Origin: Acidilobaceae archaeon
GTDB lineage: Archaea > Thermoproteota > Thermoprotei_A > Sulfolobales > Acidilobaceae
Assembly: GCA_027080775.1 (NCBI GenBank)
Contig: JALWPV010000042.1
Location: 1 to 62,065, forward strand
Direction: 5' to 3'
DNA: 62,065 nt
Shown here piece by piece: positions 14,998 to 24,931 of this stretch (its first letter is position 1; the number at the start of each line of letters is the position of its first letter). The notes beneath the pieces were generated by a model. It saw only the letters and a list, made by a program, of their open reading frames with translations. It did no database searches and was not told where the DNA came from. The position numbers and the translations under genes are program-made.

Positions 14998-15497
14998 CCG
15001 GGCCCCCCAGCCTCGAGGAGGACCCCCGTGGGGGGCAGGGGCTCCCCGTAGCCCACCCTCAAGCCATAGCCTCGGGGCTCCAGAGTGCAGGATCCCAGCG
15101 GCTCCAGGGCCTCATCCTCGCCGGAGAGGAGGCGGGCCCACTCCCTCAGGAGGCCCTCAAGGCCTAGCTCGGGGGGCCTGCAGGATCCCCGGGGCTCCAG
15201 GGCCACGGGGGAGGAGGGCATGGCCCTCGACACGAGCACCGGGGCCTCCCCGCCAACGTAGAAGAGTGTGACCCCACCATAGACTAGCGCCAGGGCCTTG
15301 ACGAGGTCCCCCCAGGAGGCGTCGAGATCCCGGGGCTCGCGGCCAGCGAGCAACGCGCAGACGAGCCTCCTAAGGCCATCATCTCGCACCTCCCCCTGCA
15401 CAACGGTTGCCGCAACCAGAGGACCCGCGCGGGCCAGCACGACGGGTCTCAGGAGCCTTATTGTGGAGCAGGCTAAACCCTCTAAATCTCCGCTCAT
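14994..15497 (-). CDS. hypothetical protein
   Basis: 167 residues from the ATG at 15497 (a longer start at 15527 would run into the divergent gene's region). Mixed alpha/beta with no recognised motif; proline and glycine rich at the C-terminus. Convergent with and overlapping the aminopropyltransferase stop by 4 bases. TTTAAG on this strand near 15537-15543 could be its TATA box. Function unknown. Confidence 0.55.
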   Translation of the reverse strand: MSGDLEGLACSTIRLLRPVVLARAGPLVAATVVQGEVRDDGLRRLVCALLAGREPRDLDASWGDLVKALALVYGGVTLFYVGGEAPVLVSRAMPSSPVALEPRGSCRPPELGLEGLLREWARLLSGEDEALEPLGSCTLEPRGYGLRVGYGEPLPPTGVLLEAGGPG

Positions 15498-15514
15498 ACC
15501 GTCGCCCCTCGGGT

Positions 15515-16462
15515 GTGGCAGGCACATTGAAGCCCCTTAAAGAAGACAGCATCAGAAACCCCGGCGAGGAAGGAGAGGCTTCTAGGAATTCTGAAAGGAC
15601 GCCTTTAGCTGGTGGGGAGGGTGGCTTCGACCCGACGCTCGCCGAGGTAATAGGCCCCGGCGAGGTCGCCTATGTGGTTGACGCCGAGCTGGTTGACAGG
15701 CCCGGCTCCCTCCTCGAGTTCGCGGCGCCCATCGTTAGGATGGAGGCCAACATACTCAAGCTCCACGTGAACCGGACCACCAAGGGAAGGGGCAGGGTGC
15801 TGGCGATCATAGCATTCACCCCCGAGAGGGCCCCCGACAGCCCCGAGGACATAAAGAGGACCATAGAGTCCCTCGCCTCCAGCGTCATCAACCTCAGGGT
15901 CTACGGGCCATACCACGGGCCCAGGATAGTGGCTCCGCCTCCCGCGGGCTACCTCGCCAGCCCCCCGAGATCGGGGGCTGGGAGGATACTCCTGATGAGG
16001 ACCGACACTATCCAGTACCTCTTCGACACCCTCTACTGGGCCATGCCCCAGTCAATGAGGCCCCTGGGCCTGCAGGTGCTCTACATGCTGGGCCGCTTCA
16101 TAGGGGCGTACATGGCCTCCCTGGCATCCAAGATAGTGGGCGACGAGGGCGGCAGGAGGCTGGTGGAGGAGGCCCTCTCAATACTCGTGGCTGGGGGCTG
16201 GGCGAGGGAGTACCAGGTCGAGGCGACCCAGGGAGGCCCCGGGGAGGCTACGTGCACCGTGACCCTCAGGGGCTACTGGCTCAGGCCCCTCGAGATCCAG
16301 CCGGGCAGCCACACCGACCCCCTAACGGCCGGCATGCTGGAGGAGATCCTAGAGGAGGCCTGGGGTGGAACCTGGAACGCCACGCTGGAGGAGTGGCGCC
16401 CCGGGGGCCCCGGGTCCTCCCGGTTCTCGCTCCACCGCTACAAGGCCCTCAGAGTCGAGTAG
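15515..16462 (+). CDS. ACT-like plus V4R-like domain protein
   Basis: After a polar lead of about 35 residues, an ACT-like domain (VVDAELVDRPGSLLEFAAPI, then ILKLHVNRTTKGRGRVLAII) is followed by a linker and a C-terminal domain resembling V4R (ARILLMRTDT-type entry, then MYMLGRFIGAYMASL-like helix and an EYQVEATQGGPGEATCTV strand pair). ACT domains bind small ligands such as amino acids; V4R domains bind hydrophobic or other small molecules. No DNA-binding domain is seen. GTG 15515 and TTG 15527 are both possible starts; the longer open frame upstream is antisense to the neighbour. A ligand sensor is inferred. Confidence 0.6.
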   Translation: MAGTLKPLKEDSIRNPGEEGEASRNSERTPLAGGEGGFDPTLAEVIGPGEVAYVVDAELVDRPGSLLEFAAPIVRMEANILKLHVNRTTKGRGRVLAIIAFTPERAPDSPEDIKRTIESLASSVINLRVYGPYHGPRIVAPPPAGYLASPPRSGAGRILLMRTDTIQYLFDTLYWAMPQSMRPLGLQVLYMLGRFIGAYMASLASKIVGDEGGRRLVEEALSILVAGGWAREYQVEATQGGPGEATCTVTLRGYWLRPLEIQPGSHTDPLTAGMLEEILEEAWGGTWNATLEEWRPGGPGSSRFSLHRYKALRVE

Positions 16463-16470
16463 CCCCGGGG

Positions 16471-19400
16471 CTAGCGGGGGCCCACTAGCTCCTCGTAGGG
16501 CGGGAGCTCCTCGGCCTCCCCCCGCTCGGGGGGGCGGCGCGGGGCTAGCCTCCAGCCGGCGTAGAGGCCCGCTGCCAGGGCCGCGGCGGCTGCCCCCGCT
16601 ATGAGGGCGTATGGGGGCCCGGCGCTGGCCTGGGTTTGGATGAACACGATGCCGGGGCTGTTGATTACTATGTGGGTTGCGTAGACCCTGCCCTTGTAGG
16701 TTATGAGGGCCTTGTAGGGCCCCGCTGGCAGGATGGCGCTCGCCCCCGCTGGTAGGGTTAGCTTGAGTGCGCCGCTGGAGAGGGTGATCCTCGCCCCCCG
16801 GAGTAGCTTGCCCTTGCGTGATAGCGGCATGAGGGTCACGTTGTAGGATGGCCTGGTGACGCCGAGGGCTAGGGTGTAGGTCTCGTTCCCCACCGGTATG
16901 GTGGCTCTGGTGGTTAGGGGCTTGTAGTAGGGCTCAAGGGGCGTCACCGTTATGGTGTAGGTCATGCCCTGGAGCAGGGCGAGCCTCGCGGTGCCCTGGG
17001 TGGCGTTGGCCACGGTGATGTAGCCGTAGAGTGGGTTGAAGGCCTTGACTACACTCGGCACTAGGGCGCCCGTGGCCTTATCGTAGACCACGACCGTCAC
17101 CTGGGAGTAGAGCCTGGCCAACCTCAGGGTTAGGGTGGTGGCGGCGTTCAGCGTCACGCTAGCCGTTGCGGGTGCGTGGCCCGGGGCCCGCGCCGTGATG
17201 TTGTAGACGCCGGCCGGGAGGGCCAGGGTTAGGGTGCCGCTGGTGTTGTAGGAGCGCCTCACAGCACCCCCCAGGGGCCCCCAGACAACTACGGTTGCTG
17301 GGAGCGGCTGCCCGTTTGCGGAGTCCACCACGCTTATCTTCAGGGTTGCGATGGGCCTGTGGAGGATTATGGTGTAGTGCAGCACCGGCAGCACTGGGGA
17401 GACCCTGAGGGCCTCCCTCGCGGTGGCGTGGTAGGGGGCTGACACGGTTAGCGTGTAGACCCCCCAGGGTACGAGGATCCTCGCGTGCCCCCCGGGGCCC
17501 GTCGTGAGGCTCGTGTTGTAGAGGCTCGACGCGACCTCGACCCTCGCACCGGCTATGGGGGCGCGGGTTATGGAGTCCGTCACCACTAAGTCTAGGACTA
17601 CCCTGACCCTCTCGAGTGCGAGCCTCAGGGTAGAGGGGGCCGAGAGGGGGCCGACGCTGGCGTTCGCGGGCGCGTAGCCGGGGGCCTCTATGACTAGGTT
17701 GTACTCCTCCCCGGCCCTGAGGCGCAGAACCGCCGTCCCGTTGCCCGTGGCCCTCACGCTATCGCCGCTGGACTCGGACCAGGCCCTTACGGTGAAGCCA
17801 ACCGGCTCCCCCGTGAGGTGGTCCGTCACCACCAGCTCCAGGGTGACCCTCTTCCTCTCGAGGTGCACCACAACCGAGAGCGTCTTGTTGGGCTGCACGA
17901 GTATCGTGGAGGTGTAGGCCTCATAGTAGGGGGCCCGCACGCTGAGCGTGTAGACCCCCCAGGGTAGGCTAGCCTCCTCCCCCTGCCTGAGCGGGATGGC
18001 CCTGGACTCGTTGTAGAGGGGCCTCAGCTCCAGCGTGGCGCCGGGCACGGGCGCCCCTGTCTCGCTGTCCCGGACCACGACGACGACCGTGCCCTCGAGC
18101 CTCTCCAGGGCGAGCGTGAGCCTCGAGCCAGCCTGGATCGTGGCGGTGGCCGGCTTGTAGCCCGTTGATGTGACCCTCAACACTAGCCTCCAGGGCTCTG
18201 GGAGGGCTAGGAGCGCCTCCCCCCGGGCCTGGCCCGCCTCTAGGAGCAGGGGGCCCCCGGGGGTGAGGGCCTCTATGGTGTAGTTGAATGCTAGGGGCTT
18301 CCCGGTTAGGGCGTCAGCCACGGCTATACTAGTGTTGGCGTAGACCGGCTCGAGCCTGAGGAGGAGCGTGGACCTCGACCCCGGCTCCAGCGTAGCGTTC
18401 AGGGCCTCCACCCTATAGCCCGGGGCGCCCGCGAGGATCCTGTAGGACCCCCATGGCAGGCTCAGTACCACCCGGCCCCCGGGCGCCGAGGCGTCCAGCC
18501 TGTAGCTGCCTGGGCCTAGGAGCCTCAGGGTGGCGTTGACTGGCAGGCCGAATAGGCCATCCACGACCCTGACCTCCAGGGTGGCGTTGAGCCTCTCCAG
18601 CCGGGCCACATACACGCCGGGGCCCGGCGCCGGGATTGCTGCGGGCTCGTAGCCGGGGGCCTCAACTACTATCGTGGCGTTCCAGGGCCTGAGCGCCAGA
18701 GTTGCCTCGCCAGTGGCGTTCACCGCTCCAAGGTAGACCCTGCCCCTGGGGGTGTAGGCGTAGGCCCTCGCTGTGAAGCCCAGGGGGGCCCCCGTTAGGG
18801 CGTCCCTAACCACGATGGTGGCATTATACCTCGCCGGCTCCAGGTAGACGGTGCAGGCCAGCGTGGCGTTGGCCTCAAGCCGCAGGGAGGCCTCGTAGGC
18901 CCTGTAGCCCGGGGCCTCGACGACTAGCCTGTAGGATCCCCAGGGGAGCCTCACCACGGCCTCCCCGTTGGGGAGGCTGACGTTCACCAGGCCCTGGGGG
19001 CCCCTGAGGGTTGCGGTAGCGTTGACTGGGAACCCGTAGTCGGCGTCGACTACCCTCAGGTCTAGGGCGCCCTCGAGCCTCTCGAGGCCCGCCACCAGGC
19101 TCGTGGGCCCCGACACGTTGGCCTCCGCCGCCCATAGGGCGTAGCCTGGGGCCCTCAGCGTCACCCTATAGTGGCCCGGGGGTAGCTGGAGGGTGACGCT
19201 TCCGTTAGGGGCCTCTATCCCCGCGGTGCGGCCCGTCGCCCCGAGCGTTAGTGTAACGTTGAACCCCACGGGGGCCCCCGTTAGCTTGTCGCGGGCCTCC
19301 AGCACTACCCTGTAGAGGATGGGCTCTAGGGTCACGTTGGCCAGGCCGCCCCTATAGGGCTCGTAGCCCCCCAGCGAGACGGCCATGGTGTAGGAGGCCT

Positions 19401-21252
19401 CGAGCCCCGCCCTAACCGGGATCCCGGGGGCCCACGAGAGGTAGGGGGGAAGCAGTGCCTCGAGGAGGCCATTCTGGGCCACTCTGGCTTCGACCCTGCC
19501 CCACGGGCTCTCCACGTAGCCAGTAGCCCCGGCGGCAGGGCCCCTGGGCAGGAGTCCTAGGGGGTCGGGGGCCCTCGAGACCTCCACCCTGACAGTTACC
19601 ATGTTATACTCTATAGTGGCGCTGGAGAGTAGGCCCCCAGCCGTAAGGTAGGTGCTCGAAGGCCCCAGGAGGGCGTCCCTAGTGCTCGCCTGGTAGCGGC
19701 CTGGGGGCACCCAGAACCTCGCAACCCCCTCGGGGTCCGTTTTGGCGGAGTATGAGCCGCCCGCGAGCCCTGTTAGGGTGACCGTGAGGCCGGGGCCCAG
19801 GGGCCTGCCGGAGGCTGTGGCCGCTATGTCGACCTCGACGAGCCTCCCGGGCTCTAGAACAGCCACCAGGCCCCCGGGGCCGGCCTCAAGGAGGCCCCAG
19901 CCAGCGCTAGCCAGGTGGGCCCCGGGTAGGGGTATCCCTGGGGGCCGGCCCCAGAGGGGCTCCCCTGTACTGTAGTCTAGTAGCTCGAGGCCCCCGGGGC
20001 CGGCGGCGGCTAGCCCGCCCGTCCAGGGTGAGAGGGCCTCCACCCCACCCTGGGGGGATGGCTGGGAGGCCCAGGCTAGTGTTGAGCCCTGGGGCCTGTA
20101 CCTGTAGTAGTACACGGCTACACCATCGGTGAGCGCTAGGGCTGGCTCCCCGCTCGCGGGGTCTAGGAGAGCCACTATACCATGGGGGGCCGGGGCCCTG
20201 GGGAGTATGGGTGAGTCCCTCAGGCTGGCATTCAGCGGCGCCCCCTCGGCTGCGTAGACCTCGAGCCTCCACTGGCCCCCCGCCCCCACTAGGGCGGCTA
20301 GGATGCCCTCCCGGAGCGCGGGGTTCCAGGAGCCGACGAGGTAGCGGGGCAGGGGCTCGGCCCCGGGGCCCCACTGCTGGTACGCCCCTGCCACTTCGTC
20401 GGAGACTAGGTCTAGGAGTAGCACGGCCGTGGAGTTGAGTGTCACCGTGAAGTTCACCCTCGACCCCCCGACCTCGAGTTCGACCCAGGCGCTTGCCTCC
20501 TCGGCGGCGGCCGCGGGCACCATGGAGGGGCTGGGGGTCGAGGAGCCGGGGGTCACGTTATAGATGGCGCCGGTCCAGAGGATCCTCGGGGCCCCCATGG
20601 CGCGGGCCCCCATGGCTATGATGGCTGCTCCGGGGTGCTGGTGGAGGGCCTGGGTGAGGGCGTAGTCGAGCGCCCTCTGGACTAGGATGCGTGAGACCTC
20701 CCGGGTCAGGGGCTCGCCGGGGGCCGCGGGGCCCGCCTTGATGCTCCAGGCGCCGCCGGGGTGGCCCGTGTAGAGGTTGCCGTCAGCATCTACAACCCAG
20801 AGGGTGCCCGTGGCGGGGTCTAGCCACAGGCTCCCCGGCCTGGGGGTTGAGTAGAGGGCTGAGAGCCAGAGCCTGGTCTCGTTGTCCTCGTACACGAGGG
20901 AGCCGCACATCCTGGGCGGGGCTACGAGTACGGCCCCGGGGCGCTCACCCCAGGCTGTCTGGGCTAGGTAGGCGAGGCCCTCGGGGGCTCCCTGGAGGGG
21001 CCCCGCCCCCTCCCTAGTGATTAGCAGGAGCGTGCCGTCCTCGAGGAGGGCGGCTACCCTGCCGCCCCCTATGGCTGCGAGGGCCTCCACCCTGGGGGTC
21101 TGGGTGGTGTTGAGGGCCTCGCAGGGGCACCAGGATAGCCTGGCCCACGCCGCCTTGGCCTGGTAGTGGCTCCCAGAGCCGCCTAGGGCCTGGGGGGCTA
21201 GGGCTACTGCCGCCAGGAGGGCCGCCGCTAGGGCTGCTGTTAAGGCCTTCAA
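16471..21252 (-). CDS. giant secreted membrane-anchored repeat protein, 1593 aa
   Basis: A signal peptide (ALTAALAAALLAAVALAPQA) is followed by an N-terminal region of about 450 residues with beta-propeller-like strands (DGTLLLI, GTLWVVDADGNLY), then about 12-13 tandem beta-sandwich repeats of about 80-95 residues (residues about 475-1540) of the carboxypeptidase-regulatory/PEGA type. Each has a D-x-x-T/F-G-x-P start and a PWGSY or PAGVY turn before an APGY strand. A C-terminal transmembrane helix (near residues 1545-1563) and a short charged tail follow. Many Asn-x-Ser/Thr sites suggest N-glycosylation. It probably projects from the cell surface, as an S-layer-associated or adhesive protein; function unproven. 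A TATA-like element lies at about 21287. Confidence 0.8.
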   Translation of the reverse strand: MKALTAALAAALLAAVALAPQALGGSGSHYQAKAAWARLSWCPCEALNTTQTPRVEALAAIGGGRVAALLEDGTLLLITREGAGPLQGAPEGLAYLAQTAWGERPGAVLVAPPRMCGSLVYEDNETRLWLSALYSTPRPGSLWLDPATGTLWVVDADGNLYTGHPGGAWSIKAGPAAPGEPLTREVSRILVQRALDYALTQALHQHPGAAIIAMGARAMGAPRILWTGAIYNVTPGSSTPSPSMVPAAAAEEASAWVELEVGGSRVNFTVTLNSTAVLLLDLVSDEVAGAYQQWGPGAEPLPRYLVGSWNPALREGILAALVGAGGQWRLEVYAAEGAPLNASLRDSPILPRAPAPHGIVALLDPASGEPALALTDGVAVYYYRYRPQGSTLAWASQPSPQGGVEALSPWTGGLAAAGPGGLELLDYSTGEPLWGRPPGIPLPGAHLASAGWGLLEAGPGGLVAVLEPGRLVEVDIAATASGRPLGPGLTVTLTGLAGGSYSAKTDPEGVARFWVPPGRYQASTRDALLGPSSTYLTAGGLLSSATIEYNMVTVRVEVSRAPDPLGLLPRGPAAGATGYVESPWGRVEARVAQNGLLEALLPPYLSWAPGIPVRAGLEASYTMAVSLGGYEPYRGGLANVTLEPILYRVVLEARDKLTGAPVGFNVTLTLGATGRTAGIEAPNGSVTLQLPPGHYRVTLRAPGYALWAAEANVSGPTSLVAGLERLEGALDLRVVDADYGFPVNATATLRGPQGLVNVSLPNGEAVVRLPWGSYRLVVEAPGYRAYEASLRLEANATLACTVYLEPARYNATIVVRDALTGAPLGFTARAYAYTPRGRVYLGAVNATGEATLALRPWNATIVVEAPGYEPAAIPAPGPGVYVARLERLNATLEVRVVDGLFGLPVNATLRLLGPGSYRLDASAPGGRVVLSLPWGSYRILAGAPGYRVEALNATLEPGSRSTLLLRLEPVYANTSIAVADALTGKPLAFNYTIEALTPGGPLLLEAGQARGEALLALPEPWRLVLRVTSTGYKPATATIQAGSRLTLALERLEGTVVVVVRDSETGAPVPGATLELRPLYNESRAIPLRQGEEASLPWGVYTLSVRAPYYEAYTSTILVQPNKTLSVVVHLERKRVTLELVVTDHLTGEPVGFTVRAWSESSGDSVRATGNGTAVLRLRAGEEYNLVIEAPGYAPANASVGPLSAPSTLRLALERVRVVLDLVVTDSITRAPIAGARVEVASSLYNTSLTTGPGGHARILVPWGVYTLTVSAPYHATAREALRVSPVLPVLHYTIILHRPIATLKISVVDSANGQPLPATVVVWGPLGGAVRRSYNTSGTLTLALPAGVYNITARAPGHAPATASVTLNAATTLTLRLARLYSQVTVVVYDKATGALVPSVVKAFNPLYGYITVANATQGTARLALLQGMTYTITVTPLEPYYKPLTTRATIPVGNETYTLALGVTRPSYNVTLMPLSRKGKLLRGARITLSSGALKLTLPAGASAILPAGPYKALITYKGRVYATHIVINSPGIVFIQTQASAGPPYALIAGAAAAALAAGLYAGWRLAPRRPPERGEAEELPPYEELVGPR
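16640..19830 (-). repeat. tandem beta-sandwich repeats within the giant surface protein
   Basis: Roughly 12-13 units of about 240-280 bases. Units tend to alternate between one form reading D-x-LTGxPxGF and another reading D-xx-FGxPVNA or with PWGSY, implying duplication of a two-unit block. The copies are diverged at DNA level, so this is old duplication held by protein selection rather than a fresh tandem repeat. Confidence 0.7.
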
Positions 21253-21304
21253 TGGGGGCCCCAGGGTATTGTCTGGTTGGCTAGGGTCTTTATGTTAGGA
21301 TGGC

Positions 21305-24064
21305 CTAGGGCGCGCCGCCTTCCTCGAGGACCGCCCCGGCTAGGGCCTCCTCGAGGCTCTCGGGGTCTATGCTGGGGAGTGTGAGGCTCGCCCTAGGCCC
21401 CCTGCCCCCGCCCCTGCCTCCTAGCCTCGCGGCCAGCCTCCTGGCCAGGGCCCCGGCGTCGAGCCTCTCAGCGGCCTCCCTGCCGAGGGCTATCTCAGCC
21501 ACGCCGCCTGTGTCGCCGGGTATAATGGCGGCCGCCACGAGGTCTGGGTAGGCGCTGGTCAGCTTCCTGAGCATCTCCTGGGCGACGCGCCTATCCCGCT
21601 CTGGGACCCCGAAGGCCAGGATCCTGTAGGCCCCAGCCCTGCGGGCCCTTGAGGCCCTCTCGAGTAGCTGGGCGGTGTAGTGCTCCCTGTAGGCCTTGAG
21701 GCCCTCCTCCAGCCTCTCCTGGTGCTGGAGGGTGCTCCTGAGCCTCTGGGGGAGGTCCTCGCCGTGGCCGCCGAGTAGCTTGGATGCCTCCTCTATGATG
21801 CCCTGGAGCCTAGAGGCCTCCTCGGCGACCCTCGTGCCCGCCACGTATTCGAGCCTGACTACACCGTCCTGTATCCTCTCGGCCCTCACGATCTTGACAG
21901 CGCCGACCTCCCCAGTGTTGGTTAGGTGGGTGCCGAAGCACGCCTCGACGTCCCAGCCGTCTATCTCCACTATCCTCAGCCTAGCCTCCATGGGGACGCC
22001 GCCCTGGTAGATCCTGAAGCCGTACCTCTCCTCGGCCTCGTTCCTATCCATGATGAAGGCCCTCACGGGCCTCCTCTCGTCTACCACCCTGTTGGCTAGC
22101 TCCTCTATTCTCGCGAGCTCCTCCCGGGTCAGGGGCTTGTGGTGGGTGATGTCGAGCCTAGCCTTCTCCACCGTCTTCTCGGCCCCCGCCTGCCAGACGT
22201 GGTCCCCGAGGACCCTGCGGGCGGCGCCTAGTATGATGTGGGTCGCCGTGTGGTGCCTCATCAGCCTGTACCTCCTCGGCCAGTCTATCTCGCCCTCCAC
22301 AACAGCGCCGGGCTCGGCCTCGACGCTGCGGTCAAGCACGTGTACTATGACGCCCCCGACCTTGTAGGCCGCCTCCACCCTGGCCTCCCCCCAGGGGCCC
22401 CTTAGGACGCCCACGTCGTAGTCCTGGCCCCCGCCCTTTGGGTAGAAGGCCGTGGCCTCCAGCACGGCGTACCTGCCCTCGACCACTGCTAGGAGCTTGG
22501 TATGGAACCTCCTCATGTAGGGGTCCTCGTGGAAGAGCCTCCGGGTCTCGGGCATGCCCTTGACTGCCTCGACTACGCTCTGCGGTAGGGGCGCCTTCTC
22601 CTCGACCCTCCTCACCCTCTCCGGGGCCTGGTGGCGGCCCGCGACTATACTGTAGAAGTTGTGGGGCACCTCGACCCTGACGCCCCTCTTGGCCGCCTCC
22701 TCGGCCACTATCTCGGGCGGCACGCCATGGCTGTCGTAGAGCACAATCAAGTCGTCGAGGCTGAGGGCCTTCTTCCTCTTGAGGAGCCTCGCTGTGAGCT
22801 TCGAGCCCCTCCTGAGCGTCTCGGCGTACCTCCTCTCCTCGAGCTCCACCGCCTCGAGTATGTAGTCCCTATGCTCCCTGAGCTGCGGGAAGTCCCCGGA
22901 CCAGTAGTCGATCTGGAGGTCCACAAGCTCCGCGAGCCCAGCCTCGGCGCCTAGGAGGGCCAGCTGCCTCATAGCCCTCCTGGCCACGAGCCTCGCCAGG
23001 TAGCCCTCCCCACTGTTGCTCGGCACAACGCCGTCGGCGAGCATGAGGGCTATAGTCTTGGTGTGGTCTAGCACGCTGTAGAGCCTAGCCTCCCTCTCGA
23101 GGGCAGCGCGGGCCTCCCCAGGGTCGAGGCCAGAGGAGCTGGCGACCCTGGAGTAGTAGGCCTCAACGCTCGAGGGGTCCTCGGGATCCAGCCTCCCCGC
23201 CGCCCTGAAGGCTGCCCAGAGCAGCTCCCCAGGGGGCTCCTCGACTCCTAGCCTCGACCTGAACTCGCCGAGGAGGCGCCCGTAGATGGCGTGGAAGGCT
23301 GTGGGGGTCTTCTGGGTGAACCAGGCCATCCTCTCAACGCCGTAGCCCGTGTCGACTATCTTGAGTGGTATGGGCTCGTAGCGCCCCTCCCCCGCTACCC
23401 TGTACTGCATGAAGACCAGGGTCGCCAGCTCGAGGCCCCCGACTGTGACCTCGAAGCTGGGGCCAGCGTTGCCCCCTCCCTCCCACCAGCTCTCCTTAAA
23501 TACTATGAGGTCCCCGGGTATCCCTAGCTCCCTCGTGAAGAACTCGAATGCGAGCCTCACAGTCTCGTCCTTCCAGTAGACGCGCTTGTCGGGGTAGTTG
23601 AAGGCGTGGTGCGCCGCCATCTCGAATGTGGTGAGGTGCCTCCCAATCGTTAGGCCCACGTTGTCTATGTCCTCGAGCCTGATACTCGGCTGACTGATAA
23701 CCAGGGGGTTGGCGGGCGGGGGCACGAGGCCGCTGGTGACGTGGGGCTGGAAGACCACGATGCTTGCTATCGTGAGGTAAAGGTCCTCCCTCCACCTGGC
23801 GACGACGGGCCTCGGCTTGACGGGCGTGTGGCCGTGCCTCTCGAAGAAGCCTATGAAGGCCCTCCGGGCCTCGGAGACGCTCATGGGGGGCCTCGAGGGT
23901 ATCTTGTCGAACCAGTACTCCACGCAGGGGGCGTCCTGGCACGTGTCGAGGTCGGGGTTGAGGGTCCAGAAGTACTCGCCCCCCACCCTGCACCTCTTCC
24001 TGGTGAAGCCCTCCTCCCTGAAGAAGTCGAGCCTATACTCCTCCTCGCCGGCCCTACCGCTCAC
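21305..24064 (-). CDS. alaS: alanyl-tRNA synthetase (archaeal type)
   Basis: 919-residue archaeal AlaRS. The archaeal N-terminal extension REEGFTRKRCRVGGEYFWTL...DTCQDAPC is present, then the class II catalytic core (YRVAGEGRYEPIPLKIVDTG, GVERMAW). The editing domain has HHTATHIILGAARR and the second zinc half-motif CFGTHLTNTGEVG, and a C-Ala oligomerisation domain ends with glycine-rich sequence. The usual first CxxC of the N-terminal knuckle reads CRVG here. ATG start. A separate AlaX editing protein is encoded at 53 kb. Confidence 0.95.
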   Translation of the reverse strand: MSGRAGEEEYRLDFFREEGFTRKRCRVGGEYFWTLNPDLDTCQDAPCVEYWFDKIPSRPPMSVSEARRAFIGFFERHGHTPVKPRPVVARWREDLYLTIASIVVFQPHVTSGLVPPPANPLVISQPSIRLEDIDNVGLTIGRHLTTFEMAAHHAFNYPDKRVYWKDETVRLAFEFFTRELGIPGDLIVFKESWWEGGGNAGPSFEVTVGGLELATLVFMQYRVAGEGRYEPIPLKIVDTGYGVERMAWFTQKTPTAFHAIYGRLLGEFRSRLGVEEPPGELLWAAFRAAGRLDPEDPSSVEAYYSRVASSSGLDPGEARAALEREARLYSVLDHTKTIALMLADGVVPSNSGEGYLARLVARRAMRQLALLGAEAGLAELVDLQIDYWSGDFPQLREHRDYILEAVELEERRYAETLRRGSKLTARLLKRKKALSLDDLIVLYDSHGVPPEIVAEEAAKRGVRVEVPHNFYSIVAGRHQAPERVRRVEEKAPLPQSVVEAVKGMPETRRLFHEDPYMRRFHTKLLAVVEGRYAVLEATAFYPKGGGQDYDVGVLRGPWGEARVEAAYKVGGVIVHVLDRSVEAEPGAVVEGEIDWPRRYRLMRHHTATHIILGAARRVLGDHVWQAGAEKTVEKARLDITHHKPLTREELARIEELANRVVDERRPVRAFIMDRNEAEERYGFRIYQGGVPMEARLRIVEIDGWDVEACFGTHLTNTGEVGAVKIVRAERIQDGVVRLEYVAGTRVAEEASRLQGIIEEASKLLGGHGEDLPQRLRSTLQHQERLEEGLKAYREHYTAQLLERASRARRAGAYRILAFGVPERDRRVAQEMLRKLTSAYPDLVAAAIIPGDTGGVAEIALGREAAERLDAGALARRLAARLGGRGGGRGPRASLTLPSIDPESLEEALAGAVLEEGGAP

Positions 24065-24103
24065 CTAGAGGCGCACCCCGGCCACGGCGGCGCCGCTGGG
24101 GGG

Positions 24104-24931
24104 TTAGATATCACGCCCCCCAGGGGGGAGGCCTAGGAGGTCCCTCCTTAGGAGCCTGAGTATGGGGAGGCTCCTCCTGGCCTCCTCGAGCCTCCAGGCC
24201 TCGAGCCTAGCCTCGGCGTAGGCCTCCATGGGCCCGGCGTCGAGGAGCTGGACCCCCATAGGGTCCACTATGGTGGAGCGCCCCGTGAACCTGGGCCCGG
24301 CGAGGGCCGCTACGACTGTGTAGAGGGTGTTCTCGTGGGCCCGGGCCCTGGCTAGCACGTGGAGGGCCTCCTCCTTCAGGGGCCCCCTGTACCACGCCGC
24401 CGGGGCCACGAGCACCTCCGCCCCCTGGAGCGCCTGGAGCCTGGCGAGCTCGCACACCCTCAGCTCGAAGCATATCATGAGGCCTAGCCTGGCCCCGCAG
24501 GCCTCGACTGGCCTGAAGACCTCGCCTCCCGGGGCTATCTTCTCGCTCTCCCTGTAGCCGTAGGCGTCGAATAGGTGGGTCTTCCTGTAGACCCCGAGGA
24601 CCCCACCGCCCGGCTCTATCACCGCGGCTGAGTTGTAGACCCTGCCGTCGGGGGCCGGCTCGAAGAATGTAGCGACGACGCAGGCGGAGTGCTCCGCCGC
24701 CAGCCTCTCGGCCGCCCTGAGCCAGGGCCCTGGCTCGCCGGGGCTCTCGGCCTCCCGGCGGAGGATCTCGAGGGGGGCGTCGGTTGGGTCGATCATGGAG
24801 TACTCGGGCATGACTATTAGGTCCGCTTCCCTCACCCTCCGGGATAGCCTGGCTAGCCTCTCGAGGGCCTCCGCCTTGCCCCGGCTGGAGTGTAGCTGGA
24901 GTATGCCAACTGTGAGGTCCCTCAGGGCCAC
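24104..24931 (-). CDS. carbon-nitrogen hydrolase (nitrilase superfamily)
   Basis: 275-residue hydrolase with the full Glu-Lys-Cys triad: E43 in VMPEYS, K117 in VYRKTHLF and C154 in LMICFELR. Members hydrolyse amides, ureido acids or nitriles; the substrate here cannot be read from the sequence. The start overlaps the end of the upstream MBL-fold gene by 10 bases, so the two are co-transcribed. Confidence 0.86.
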   Translation of the reverse strand: MALRDLTVGILQLHSSRGKAEALERLARLSRRVREADLIVMPEYSMIDPTDAPLEILRREAESPGEPGPWLRAAERLAAEHSACVVATFFEPAPDGRVYNSAAVIEPGGGVLGVYRKTHLFDAYGYRESEKIAPGGEVFRPVEACGARLGLMICFELRVCELARLQALQGAEVLVAPAAWYRGPLKEEALHVLARARAHENTLYTVVAALAGPRFTGRSTIVDPMGVQLLDAGPMEAYAEARLEAWRLEEARRSLPILRLLRRDLLGLPPGGRDI

